Below are positions 43,683 to 54,343 of a stretch of DNA of 64,000 nucleotides, piece by piece. The position numbers were made by a program, and so were the translations under genes. The stretch comes from Echria macrotheca (Eukaryota > Ascomycota > Sordariomycetes > Sordariales > Schizotheciaceae). Position 1 is the stretch's first letter, and the number at the start of each line of letters is the position of its first letter. The stretch covers positions 1-64,000 of the forward strand of contig MU839839.1 in the NCBI GenBank assembly GCA_030411725.1. The letters are read 5' to 3'. Under the pieces are notes generated by a model, which was given only the letters and a program-made list of their open reading frames with translations, was not told the DNA's origin and did not search any database.

Positions 43683-46263
43683 TGTCTCTTTCTCGTTTTG
43701 TTGGTGGGGCAAGAACGGCTGAGAAATTGCCAGGCGGGAAAGAACCCGAAGGGAAGTGCGAATGGTCAATTGACTCTTTCTGGGGGTATCAACTCCTGGG
43801 CAGAAATTTGACTGCAAAAATGGTATATCATTTATTTCGATAGGAAGTGGTTTGGGGACGGAAGGAACAAAGCAGCATTGATAAGTGCTTGCAGCGGCTC
43901 GGGTGCTGATAACACTAACGTTACAGCGGGTCTGGCGTTTGTTGGCGATCCGTGTGTAGCCGCTCATAACCATTGCTCGCTCATAACCATTACTCAATCA
44001 CTGTCTCGAACCAAGCCTGGCTTTGACATCCTGTGACCGCCAGTTTGGGGCCAGGACCGGCAGGAGCCGGGAAGCAGACTTTCGTTGCCCTTTCCCAACC
44101 CCGTAGTTCATGATCATGCAAGAACCCTCCATCCCCTAGTGTACGGAGTACCTGTCTTGCCTGATTGCCTGTCTTGCATCCGGGGAGGCCCTCCCCCGGA
44201 GGAGACACGGACCAACCGTTTCTGTGAAAATCCCACAGCTCACCCCGTCTATAGATTGCTTGTGATGCCAACCTTGGGTCCAGGAGAAAGACTTATGATT
44301 GTGCGAGGAGGAGGAAAGGAAGAGGGAGAGCTATGGACGCTCTATATCGGTACACGCTTACAGCCTGTGTGCTCTTCGGCTACACTACATACGTATAGGC
44401 AAAGTTTTCGTTTGGAAATGCATTGATTCAATCGCAAAAGGGGTTTACATTTGGTTGTCTTGCGTGTGCGCTCCTGAGGAACGACTTATACGTGTAAGTA
44501 CAGGACGGGGGGGGGGGGGAAGCTCTTCCAAAACTGTTTAAGATACGGTCATTCTACTGGGGCATACCGTCATTTTAACGCATCAGGACATTGTTAATAT
44601 TTGTGGGATTTTGATCTTGGGAGGAACGTACCGTCCAGCTGGAGGAATTGCAGAAGGGTAGTGGGGAAGATTGGGATTTCTTCTCGCTTACCTATACTAA
44701 AAGTGAAGCTTGAGAAGCGTCGCAAAGAAATCCTGCTTCAGAAGGGAGGCATTGAGAACAGCGATCTCTTAATTGACAAACTTTTGTTTAATTTGTAGGA
44801 ATTCCCCATTGGTGTCCGTCCGGAGTTTATTCGTATCAGTACGGAGCTGGTCTGCTTCCTTGCGGAGCTCGATGCTGAGTTGCGCGGTAGCCTCTTGGAT
44901 CTCCACCCGCAACTGCTGGGTCGCTGTAAGAATGGCAGAACGGACGATAAATAAGATTCTCGTGGCGCTCAACATCAATATTTCCCCAGATGTTTCTCTC
45001 GAACGCAAGAAACAGGCGATCCGACAGCGATGGATCTCGTTATATTGAGTTGGGGGGACTGGGATTAGAGGCTGATTTAGTATAGATATTGGTGGAATCA
45101 TGGCACTGTCTCTGACAGTTAGCGTACTCGGGTATGGCGGACCCGTGAGCGTGGAAAGAATAGAATAGGTGGTTCTCTGGAGGTCGAGGACAGAGAGGTG
45201 TCACGGGGGGGGGGGGGCGGATCCTCGGATCCTGTTCCTCCTTCCTCTCCATAAAATGCAGTAGAGTACTTTTCCACACCGCTTGCTCGCAGTCGTTGCT
45301 CACGCAACACTCATTGGGCATCACTGTACGTAATGACAAGGGCGCGATCCGATCTTGTTAGGTAAAAGAGAAGAGGCTTGTTTGCAGGTGTCTATCCATC
45401 AACTAGTTATGTACAAGTACAACACATCCATGTCGGAGGAAATATATACCTATATACATGAATGGGGAAGAACCGGAAACCGAGGCGCGCTTTGTACGTT
45501 TTGTCCACGGCGCCCTCAATCATCTCAGCTCTTTTCCTCCAACCTAAGCAAATATCCTCCAAACTCCAAAAACGTTCCCTCTGCCTAGAGTGTAGGGCCC
45601 GAACCACCATCGTCATTAGAGAAGCCCTGGTCCTGTCCTCCCGCTCTATAGCGACACATGAAAAACGTATATTTCAATCAAATTACCCCATCGTGCCCTG
45701 CCCAGACTCCTCGCTGTGCTTCTCTCGGCCAAATATCCATGTCGCTCCCGCATGAAATAATGATCAAGTTGTTGAAGAGGGGGTGAGTGTTGCCGGTCCC
45801 TTGGAATCCTGGATTGCTCCTTCCTCTGGACGAAAACAAAAAAATAAAAGACAGACTTTCTGCAAAGAAAACGCCTTGGGTCGGTAGTCATATGGCGAGC
45901 TATTCCATGAGGGTGTTGAGTCTTTGTGAGCACCACCATTCACTAGGACATCAACTTGATAGTCCGGATTCCGGAATCTGGAAGCACGCCACGGTCCACG
46001 GCTTGGTTTGTTCTCCATGGTTCGCATCTCATCTCAGAGATACTTCTGCTGACCAGGCGTGGTAGCAACATATAAATGCTGCAGACAGCAACGTGGCCAT
46101 TTCTGACCACAAGCGAACGTATTAAACGGGCCATGAGGAAAAAAAACTAAGAAAGATAATACACTCAGCAGTGTAAGGACCGGCAACGGACCGAAGGCGA
46201 GGGCCAGCCTCTTTCCATGGCTGGCGATGCATATGCATATGGAGATGTAGGAGGTGCGGTGTC
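43683..46263. other. 2.6-kb gene-poor region
   Basis: It holds the aminotransferase promoter on the left, G runs at about 44507-44519 and 45207-45217, and a paired word (ATACGGTCATT / ATACCGTCATT) near 44541-44575. A 110-codon minus frame at 44769-45101 has a heptad-rich end and is treated as a finding. Nothing else was recognised. Confidence 0.5.
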
Positions 46264-47101
46264 CTATGGCGAGTCCAGTAGAGGCTGACCTGAGCTGGCG
46301 GATGCGTTCTCCGAGACCAAATCCAAATCCGGGTGTCCAAACTGGTATCCTTCCTGGCGATGGGCTTGTCCTGAATCCTGTGGCGCCCGGTGGTTTGACT
46401 GAGCCGGAAAGAAGCCTCTGGTCTGGGAATCCCAATCGGACTGGGCGCGACCCGACACATCAGACAGGCCAACATCTGAATCTCCGGTCTGGTGCGAATA
46501 ACGGGATGATGGACGGCCAGGACAACCAAAAAGCACACTGTCATGTGGCTGTGATGGCGGCCGACCGGGCTGGTCATGCGAGGCTCTCGGTAAAGAGGAC
46601 CGGCCACTCCACGTGTCGATGGAGTAGTTCGAGCCTCTCTCAACATCGACAGGACGGGTTCGGGCTTGCACCTTGTATCGCTTGCTCAGCCCGTGGACCA
46701 CGACCGGCAGTAAGCTGGAGGTCGCGATGAAGAGTGGCAGCCATGGAACAAGTTCTTTCCTTGGCGACCCGGCAGGCAAGACAAAGAGGAGCAGAATCAA
46801 AAGACATGGTGGCACGGTAAATGGTCCGAATCTGCGTAGCCGGTAAGTACGAGAACGACGAAACGTGAAACCCCTCTCACCTGACGAACGAGTCCGCGTG
46901 AAGGCCCATGAAGGCCAGCTCCGTGATGATGAAGATCGACAAGGTGGCCGCTCGAAACCACGGCGCCTCGATGTTGGCAAGAGGGAACATCAAGGCCGTC
47001 TCAACCATGCACCCAGGCACCAGTACCTTGGTGATCCACGACGAGCCAGCCGGTGACTCGAGGCGGCGGCCCGAGGCGAGTGCAGAACTCACGGCGCCCA
47101 T
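46264..47101 (-). CDS. Uncharacterised multi-pass membrane protein
   Basis: Two exons, complement(46264..46831, 46881..47101), about 262 aa. The 49-nt intron (GTGAGA ... CGCAG) splits an Arg codon in DSFVR-FGPF. About four hydrophobic segments are visible: WITKVLVPGCMVETALMFPL, AATLSIFIITELAFMGLH, VPPCLLILLLFVLPAG and LPLFIATSSLLPVVVHGL. The C-terminal 110 residues are hydrophilic, rich in Ser, Asp and Gln, and probably cytosolic. I do not recognise a family. The clear exon junction and consistent topology support a real gene. It is divergent from another small membrane-protein frame at 48248. Confidence 0.65.
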
Positions 47102-48247
47102 GGTGACAACTAGTTGTGATTCAGAAGGGTGGTGGTGGTGATTGTGCGCCTGCTGAGATCGGGGTTCCTCGGTCAGGTTGTAACTGACCTCGGGCAATGG
47201 ATGGGGAAGAGAAAAGCTTGAGGGTGGACAAGTAGCCCACCGAGTTTGTGTTCAGATAGATGAGGGGATAAATCAATAGAAGCCTTGGTTTCTGGGCATG
47301 CTGATCTATTGTATTGCAAGGCCAACAGGGAACCGTAAAGATTGCACCGTGTTCTCGGGGATAATCCGCCTGCGGATTCACCTGGATGTTAAGTGGCCGG
47401 GTGTTGAACGGCACAGCCCCCATCGCGGGAACTTGGGAAGCTGAGCGAATGCGGGGGAAATGGTCGCCTCGCCGTCCAGGGCAGTTGTAGGAGGCCTGAG
47501 ATGGTTCGCCATGGGGCGGCTTGCAGCAAGGCTCTGGCTGTCGAGAGACTGGATTGGCCAAAGTTGCGTGAATTTCTCGGTGAGCGTCGTCAGCCCTGCA
47601 AGCAGCCTTATGCTCTCTGAAGGCAGCCACTCTCTGCCCAACCAGTTGCCTTGGGTGCCAATGCATGAATGGTGCCACACCTGACCGTCCCGACGACCAT
47701 CCGCTTATCTTGACCGACTTGGGATGCAATCATGATGCTGTTCATGTCGGGCGTCAAAGTTCGCCGCGCCCGGCTAGCCTGTCTCACGGAGGTGATTTCG
47801 GAAGGGGGCTGACATGATATATGTCCCGACTGTCGATGTTAAATAATGAAGACTCGCGCCATGCAGAGGAATGCGGGTCTTGCCGGACGTTGACCGATCC
47901 GACAAGAGCCTCCGGACAGTATCTTCTTGGTCGTCTATCTTCGTCAAACTGGTCTCGTACCCATGCATCTGCTGCCATGCTGTTCGCACCGGAATCCCAC
48001 CGAAACCTGGGGGGATGTAGGGCCATGCGGTTGGGTATCTGAGACGGTGGAAATCATCATCGGTGCCGCTTGCAGTGTCTTAACCTGGAGGTTTACCATC
48101 CAGAGCGAAAACTCGCTGCAAGCTGAAAGCGTTTGTGCCGTGTTCCCCTGTCTTGATGGACTTGCTGACTCGGAGCTGTAGCTAAACCAAGAGCAGCTGT
48201 TGGAACCGAGCCCTGGTGGTTTGTTCCTTCGGCCGTCTCCGGAGCTC
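47102..48247. promoter_or_regulatory. Divergent upstream region between two membrane-protein frames
   Basis: About 1.15 kb between divergent frames. A 202-codon minus frame at 47121-47729 has no family features and was not accepted. Upstream exons of the right-hand frame may lie here. Confidence 0.4.
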
Positions 48248-48535
48248 ATGCTCTGCTCTTGCTTGATCTTTGGCTGCTGTGTTTCGTCGTTTGTCCACAG
48301 ACGCCAAGAAGAAGACACGCTTCAGTTTTTCGTTTACGCCGTCTATCTGGCGGCCGCCATCACGGCAGGATATGGGCTCGGGGCCAGCACGAACCTGATC
48401 TTGCTCGGCTACGTCCCTTGGGCCATGTGTTTCGCCATGGCCAGCAGTCTCTCCGGGCATGCCCTCTACAGATGGAGCAGGCTCGAGGGTGGCCTACGTT
48501 TGGGAGACGAGGAGAAGGCTCGCTCCCGCTGGTGA
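48248..48535 (+). CDS. Possible small membrane protein or 3' exon
   Basis: A 95-aa frame from the ATG at 48248. It has three hydrophobic stretches: MLCSCLIFGCCVSSFV, FFVYAVYLAAAITAGYGLGA and LILLGYVPWAMCFAMASSLS. The tail is charged and ends LGDEEKARSRW. A good acceptor (TTTGTCCACAG) lies inside the frame at about 48300, so the coding part may instead be the last exon of a longer gene. No family is recognised. Confidence 0.33.
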   Translation: MLCSCLIFGCCVSSFVHRRQEEDTLQFFVYAVYLAAAITAGYGLGASTNLILLGYVPWAMCFAMASSLSGHALYRWSRLEGGLRLGDEEKARSRW

Positions 48536-49286
48536 AGACGCGGCAGGAGGACAACTACAACGTTATTATGGTGGATGGATTGATTTGCCGCGTAGGGCTC
48601 GATACGTTTTGCAACTGCTCTTATGTCGGAGGGCGAGTGTCCGCGATGGTCATCCCTGCTTTGATGATGATTTCTTGGTGTTGAGGATATGGAGGAACTT
48701 ACGATATAATACGTTTTATGAGCAAGTTTCCGCTCAATTCCGAGCATACTGGTTTTGAAGTCATGCCAAATTTCGTCTTCCGGACTGGCAAATCAGTGAT
48801 AGGCATCCGGACTCTCACCAGGCCATTCTTGTGCTCAGGATGCTGTCGATTCCGAGTCCCTGCCGAGGTCTCTTCAACAGTCAGGGATTCCTAGAACGGC
48901 ATCCCGATTCACGGTTGCACATCATCGTCCTGGAGCCAGAATGGCGGAGAGAAAAGTGCTCAAAGATGCACGGTTGAGATAATTGGCTCGATTCGCGCCT
49001 TGCTCCTTCCATATCACCACCCACGATTGCCTCACTTTCTGCCCTGAGTGCCCGTGCAACGCGAGATAACAGGGAACGCAATTGTTGCCCGATTGTGCAC
49101 TTTATGTCGAGGTTTGGAAGAAGCTCGGGGATAAGTGCGGGGGTTGTTTCCGAGGTAGGTATATGACCAGACTCTGGGCGACAGTTTATCAAATCTCGGG
49201 GTTGTGGTGTTATCACTTCTTCCTCATTTCTTCCTCCATTTCTCACGAGATCTCTCCCGGTCGAGTACCAAGCATTCACCAACAAA
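48536..49286. other. Intergenic spacer
   Basis: About 750 bp upstream of the YRD-repeat protein. A few short frames on both strands have no support. Nothing else was recognised. Confidence 0.5.
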
Positions 49287-50378
49287 ATGTACGACCTCAA
49301 ACGCTCAAAGCATGACAGCGGACGCACTAGCAAAAACACATCTAAATCCCATCCTTTCTCGGCGAGGGGAGTAGGTTTCACCCAAGCAATTGCACAGTGC
49401 AGGATCGCAATAAACTCATACGGGAGTGGTTACCTCGGCGCTGGCAGACAGCGGCGGGACTGGTATGACGATTTCGACCCATACACCAGCGCAGACTCAG
49501 ACTCGGCAGAAAAGGACCTGGCCGAGAGGACACTTAAACTCAACACAAGACTCGACCTTCTCCAGGACGATCTCGAACGCCAAGGCCTTACCAAGAACCT
49601 CCCATGGCTGACCTCCAGGTCGGATGTGACAATTCCATCAACTGCTTTCAAGATCATCAGTGACATCAACCAGTCGTTGATGATGGTTACCACCAAGCCC
49701 GATGCACGCCTCAGTCCGTCGCAACTCAGTCTTGACGCAGTCTTCGAAACCGTTCTCTGCCAACTGACAGATGATATGCGCAAAAAGGGCGTCATAGTAA
49801 CCGAACCCGAGCCCGAACCTGCGCCTAAGCCCGAGCCGGTACCGCCGGTACCACATGGAAACCTCCACTACGAAGGGGACACGTATAGGGACTGGTACAG
49901 GGACTGGTACAGGGACAGGTACAGGGACAAGTACAGGGACAAGTACAGGGACGAGTACGAGGACGACAACCAAGCCACCAGGTACCCAGAGACGTCCACC
50001 CCCGCCGCCGCCATCCTCCCCGCCGAAGCTGTCCCAGCCGAGTCGCAGGCAGCCGAACACAGCTATGCTGTCGAGAAACTCGGAGCAGCCCACAGTGAGA
50101 CGGATCTGAGCCAGCGCCCGGGTCGTTCATCATCAGGCCATGGATACACTTGTGATGACGAAATCATAACAGAGCTCTCGTTCAGAACGAAGGCACCCGA
50201 TGGCACCCAAGAGTTTGAGGGAAATATCACGGCGAGGGGATCCGGAAAGGGGGTCGCTGAGTTTTATAACAATTCGTTCCTGGGGGCGATGTTGCTGCCG
50301 GGACGGACGGCAGATGCGGCCACGAATAGGGCTGATCGTCTAGATGGTTCGCGTGTGGTTGAGGAGCTGAAGGAGTAA
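49287..50378 (+). CDS. Uncharacterised protein with Tyr-Arg-Asp tetrapeptide repeats
   Basis: A single frame of 363 aa with no visible signal peptide or membrane segment. Residues 1-110 are charged, with an acidic stretch (DWYDDFDPYTSADSDSAEKD) and a helical part (LNTRLDLLQDDLERQGL). A second helical region (TAFKIISDINQSLMM, LDAVFETVLCQLTDDMRKKG) is followed by a Glu/Pro repeat (EPEPEPAPKPEPVPP). Then come six tandem YRDx units (x = W, W, R, K, K, E), encoded by a 12-bp minisatellite. The C-terminal 100 residues are Ala/Ser/Glu-rich with a GNITARGSGKGVAEFYNN segment. I recognise no family; function is unknown. Confidence 0.65.
   Translation: MYDLKRSKHDSGRTSKNTSKSHPFSARGVGFTQAIAQCRIAINSYGSGYLGAGRQRRDWYDDFDPYTSADSDSAEKDLAERTLKLNTRLDLLQDDLERQGLTKNLPWLTSRSDVTIPSTAFKIISDINQSLMMVTTKPDARLSPSQLSLDAVFETVLCQLTDDMRKKGVIVTEPEPEPAPKPEPVPPVPHGNLHYEGDTYRDWYRDWYRDRYRDKYRDKYRDEYEDDNQATRYPETSTPAAAILPAEAVPAESQAAEHSYAVEKLGAAHSETDLSQRPGRSSSGHGYTCDDEIITELSFRTKAPDGTQEFEGNITARGSGKGVAEFYNNSFLGAMLLPGRTADAATNRADRLDGSRVVEELKE
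49884..49961 (+). repeat. 12-bp in-frame minisatellite
   Basis: Six to seven tandem 12-bp units built on TACAGGGACNNG, in frame with the coding sequence. They encode YRDW, YRDW, YRDR, YRDK, YRDK, YRDE and a degenerate YED. The near identity of the units at DNA level suggests recent expansion. Confidence 0.9.
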
Positions 50379-51409
50379 GGCGCTGATGTGTGAAGGTAAT
50401 GTCGGAAATGGTGCACCACTGTAATGACTACTCGAGCGGATCAGAAGGAAGAGGGTTGTAATTGCTTGATTCTTTGGGTAGTTATCTCGCGACGCCAGAA
50501 AGCCGTCTTTTGTTTTCTATATGTAATGAAACGGAGGAAATGGAAATGACAACGCATGAATCAATCCGGTCCATCTCCTTCAGTCGCTAGTTGGCTTTTT
50601 CTGAATCGCGACTATCTTAGATGACGTGCAGCAAACAAAGGCTGATCGTTCGCGATTCGATGTCGTGGTGGAACAATGGCCGAGTGGGGCCGGTGACGAA
50701 AGCTTCCGCTTCGCTGGCACCTGCCGAGCACCCGGGCCACCAGCCACCCGAAAACCCCTCCCCCCGGCGCGCCAAGCACCGTCGTCAGCGCCAGTGGCTG
50801 ATTGGCGGCCGCCTCCACTGGGCGCCTGCTAGACAACTCACCCAACCACCTGCAAATTCCCCCACCAAAAGTTCAGCTCGCCATGAGCGCCTGTTTTTTC
50901 TGCCATGGTCCACCACAGCGGCCTCGTAATCTGACGATGACGAAAGTCTATCTATCTTAGGTGGAAGAGAGGAGGTTGGGTGCGTCTTGGCCATGTGTTT
51001 TGTAGCCGCATTTATCCCCCCATAAAACCAAAACAGAAAACTTCCATGCAGCTTTCCCCGGGTCATGCTTCTTCTTACATACTGAGTGACAAACAAAGTT
51101 GGTTCACCAAAGGTTTCATTGGAGATTTGACAACGCCCGCCCGCACCCATCCATCCGCCTCGGGTTCCGAAAAGGGAAGAATTCGACAGTATACCCCGGC
51201 ACTTCTATCTACCTACCTAACCTCACCCACCCTCTCTCTCTCTCTCACACACACATATAAACTTCCACTCTCCCATTCTCCACGTTTTTCTGGCTGGTCC
51301 TTGCCCGTTTTTGAGGGGATTGAGGTCACAATCGAGAATCTAGACAGGTTACCAAGGCGACTCGACCTTTGGTGGGCGGGATTCACAAGCGTTATACCGG
51401 CGGGAAAAA
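50379..51409. promoter_or_regulatory. Upstream region of the GH16 gene
   Basis: About 1 kb with a CT-rich tract followed by CACACACATATAAAC near 51246-51260, a plausible TATA region about 150 bp before the GH16 start. No gene was recognised. Confidence 0.5.
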
Positions 51410-52585
51410 ATGGTGTCCCCCCGGCGGTGGAAGGAAGCAGCCGCCGCCCTGGCGGTGGTGACATCGCTAGGCGGCGTAGCACAGGCACAGACGTGGACGG
51501 CCTGCAACCCGCTCTACACTTCCTGCCCGGCGAACCCGGCGCTGGGCATGTCGATCGACGTCGACTTCACCAAGGGCGGCGTGAACTCGTTCGTGGCGAG
51601 CGGCGGCACGCCGACGTACAACGGCGACGGCGTGAGTTTTACGGTCGCGCGTTCCGGCGACGCGCCGCAGCTCGCCAGCGTCTTCTTCATCATGTTCGGC
51701 CGCGTCGAGGTGACGATGAAGTCGGCGCCCGGCCGGGGGATCGTCAGCTCGCTCGTGCTGCAGTCGGACGACCTCGACGAGATCGACATGGAGTGGCTCG
51801 GCGCCGACGCGGCCCAGGTGCAGACCAACTACTTCGGCAAGGGCCAGACGGGCAGCTACAACCGGGGCCAGTTCAACCCGGCGCCCGACAACCAGGCCCG
51901 CTTTGTCACGTACACGATCGACTGGACGCCCGACCGCATCGTGTGGTACGTCGACGGCACCGCCGTGCGCACCACCACGGCCGCCGACGCCGGCGACCAG
52001 TACCCCCAGACGCCCATGCAGGTCAAGTTCGGGTCCTGGTCGGGGGGCGACCCGGCCAACGCGCCGGGCACCGTCCAGTGGGCCCAGGGCCCGACCGACT
52101 ACTCCAAGGGCCCCTTCTCCATGGTCGTCCGGTCCGCCGTCATCTCGGACTACTCGACCGGCAAGTCGTACTCGTACGGCGACAGCTCGGGCAAGTGGCA
52201 GTCGATCAAGTCCGACGGCGGCGCTGTCAACGGGAACGCCGGCAAGGTCGGCCAGGTGACGGTCACGGCCACGGCGGCGCCGGGGGGGAACTCGCTGTCG
52301 CCGTCGATTCCGGCGGGGGGGATTGGCGGGGGGTCGACGGCTACGCAGACGGGGTGGCCGTGGGCCGGGACGGCGACTAACTCGAATCCTATCCCCGACG
52401 GGTGGATCATGACGCCCGAGGGCAAGATTGTGCCTGCTGGGTCGGGTGCCGTCAGTAAGTTACCACTTGAATGCTCAAACTTGAGGTTTAAAAAACTAAC
52501 ACACGAGCCAGGACCACCACATCCAGCGTTGCTGCTTCTCGGGCCATTCTTACTCGGCGTGCTCGCCGTGGTACGACGATGGTGA
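51410..52585 (+). CDS. GH16 cell-wall chitin-glucan transglycosylase, CRH/UTR2 type
   Basis: Two exons, join(51410..52454, 52512..52585), about 372 aa. A signal peptide (about residues 1-26, ending GVAQA) precedes mature QTWTACNPLYTSCP, with the Cys pattern of CRH proteins. The GH16 active site reads DEIDMEWLG, matching the ExDxxE catalytic motif. Other marks are NYFGKGQTGSYNRG and YTIDWTPDRIVWYVDG. A Gly/Ser/Thr-rich region follows, then a hydrophobic end (PALLLLGPFLLGVLAVV) consistent with a GPI-anchor signal, though it finishes with RRW. CRH enzymes cross-link chitin to beta-glucan in the wall. The intron is 57 nt with no stop, so read-through keeps the frame and adds 19 residues before the tail. 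Confidence 0.93.
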   Translation: MVSPRRWKEAAAALAVVTSLGGVAQAQTWTACNPLYTSCPANPALGMSIDVDFTKGGVNSFVASGGTPTYNGDGVSFTVARSGDAPQLASVFFIMFGRVEVTMKSAPGRGIVSSLVLQSDDLDEIDMEWLGADAAQVQTNYFGKGQTGSYNRGQFNPAPDNQARFVTYTIDWTPDRIVWYVDGTAVRTTTAADAGDQYPQTPMQVKFGSWSGGDPANAPGTVQWAQGPTDYSKGPFSMVVRSAVISDYSTGKSYSYGDSSGKWQSIKSDGGAVNGNAGKVGQVTVTATAAPGGNSLSPSIPAGGIGGGSTATQTGWPWAGTATNSNPIPDGWIMTPEGKIVPAGSGAVSKLPLECSNLRFKKLTHEPGPPHPALLLLGPFLLGVLAVVRRW

Positions 52586-54343
52586 TTTCTGGGAGTTCTT
52601 TTTCCTTGTCATTTATGGAACATACATAGCGTGACATAGGTTTTTTTCGGTGTGAGGTGTAGCGGGTGCATGAAGCATTTACAACCGCGAATGGCAGGGC
52701 AAGAGGGGATAAAAAGACTTGGGGGACAGCTTTTTGCATCATCATTCGGTCGGTATGGCGTTAGCTTAGAAAAGGGGGATCGGGATAGCAAGCGGCTTTT
52801 GTGTTTTTTTAAGTCTTCTGGCTTTTCTTACTAGTAACTCTATGGAGGCACTCACTGGATGACACAGTAATAATGGCAAGGGGATGGGATGGAAATACCC
52901 GTGGAGAGAAAGAAAGGGAGAGAGACAGCGAGCGAAGGAGGGAAGATGAGAATAGGAGAGAGAGAAGAACGGCCTGAAAGTATAGACCTACCTAATGACT
53001 CACTGCCTCACCTGTTCATCATCATTCTGTGTTTATATTCCCGGTAACGACTTGTGCAAATTGGACCACACCACATACACACATCCAATCGAGCCAACGG
53101 CCTTCTTCCAAAAACATTGCCAGAATTCCAAGGTTAGATCAGCAGCACCTTAGAATCCCAACAACTGTGGTTACGGAATATATGCCACTCACTCATCACG
53201 AATCATGACCAGGCATCCCCCCTACCTCACCCCAAAGGATCGTGACTATCCACCCAGTTCATGTAACAGGCGGCCGATTGAGCCCTTCTCCCTTCTCAAT
53301 GAGATGAGAAACCGCCAAGCCCAAGCCCAAGCCCGCTCAGCGTTGTGCTCCATATGTCATGTCCACCTCCATCCGGCTGGTATCAGATAAACTGATTTCT
53401 GATTTTTCTCATTAAACTCCCTTGTCGCCAGAATCCCCTCAAGAAAAATGGTGCCCATACTGAACATCCTGAACCAACCCATAGTCAAACTGCCGTCGGA
53501 CCTACGGACACCCACCCCCAACCCCTTGCCCAACAAATAAGGGATCATGTCAACAAAGTATTTTTCACAGCCGACTAAACCGTAGATCTCCACATCTACA
53601 ACGAGAGGGCGGCTGCGACTTGAACATCGATCACTCCCGTCCGTCTTGATACGGTTTACGCTGCCACATATATAAGAGACTCAGTCAATATATAAAGCAA
53701 AACCGATATCATTCCAGAGTCTAGCTCCTAGGTGTGAAGTTGTGTAGCTCCCAATCCATATACATGCTCTCCGCATCCGAGCAAATTGGCATCCCATATC
53801 GGAAGACCCCGAAGCACGTCTTGCCTCTCAACTGCCCCATCTCATCATCGGCCATCTGTCAACCATCTGGACTTCCCCATACCATGAACTTCCCCGTACC
53901 ACGAGAGGACGGCGGCTGGCAACACATGCCCAGCCGCATACAAAAACTGAATAGACGATGCATTCATCTAGACTCGTCGCTCCCTGATCAACTTGTTTCT
54001 TTTCCTCGAATCTTCGCTGTGCACCAACGCCCAGATTCCACCTGGCTGCGCCATCCACCCCACGAGTGACCAGATCAAAACTCAAGCGCAATGCTCCCAA
54101 ACTCTATCGGAGCGACAAACCTGGCTAGCCGCCATCCGTGGCGCTTTCATACATGCTCTCCCCATCCTCATCTATGCACCGCCCGACAAAAGAGGAATGC
54201 CACCTTACCCCAAGTGAGAAATATGCCGGGGATATACTATGGGAAACGGAATACTAGACTCCCCGAGGTAGCCTGAGAAGTATGCCGGCTGAGCAGGCCA
54301 CCTTAACTCAGCCCACACACCCAAGAGTCCCGCAACGAGACCG
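52586..54343. other. Convergent 3' spacer between GH16 gene and TOP1
   Basis: About 1.75 kb with GA-rich runs near 52905-52970. Frames are short and unsupported. It should contain the 3' UTRs of both genes. Confidence 0.6.

Noticed and set aside
47121..47729. 202-codon minus frame between membrane-protein genes
   Set aside because: The composition is Pro/His/Arg-rich with no structure, and it covers the likely promoter of the divergent pair.
50980..52380. 466-codon plus frame over the GH16 gene
   Set aside because: It is the shifted frame of the GC-rich GH16 coding sequence; the correct frame has signal peptide, catalytic motif and tail.
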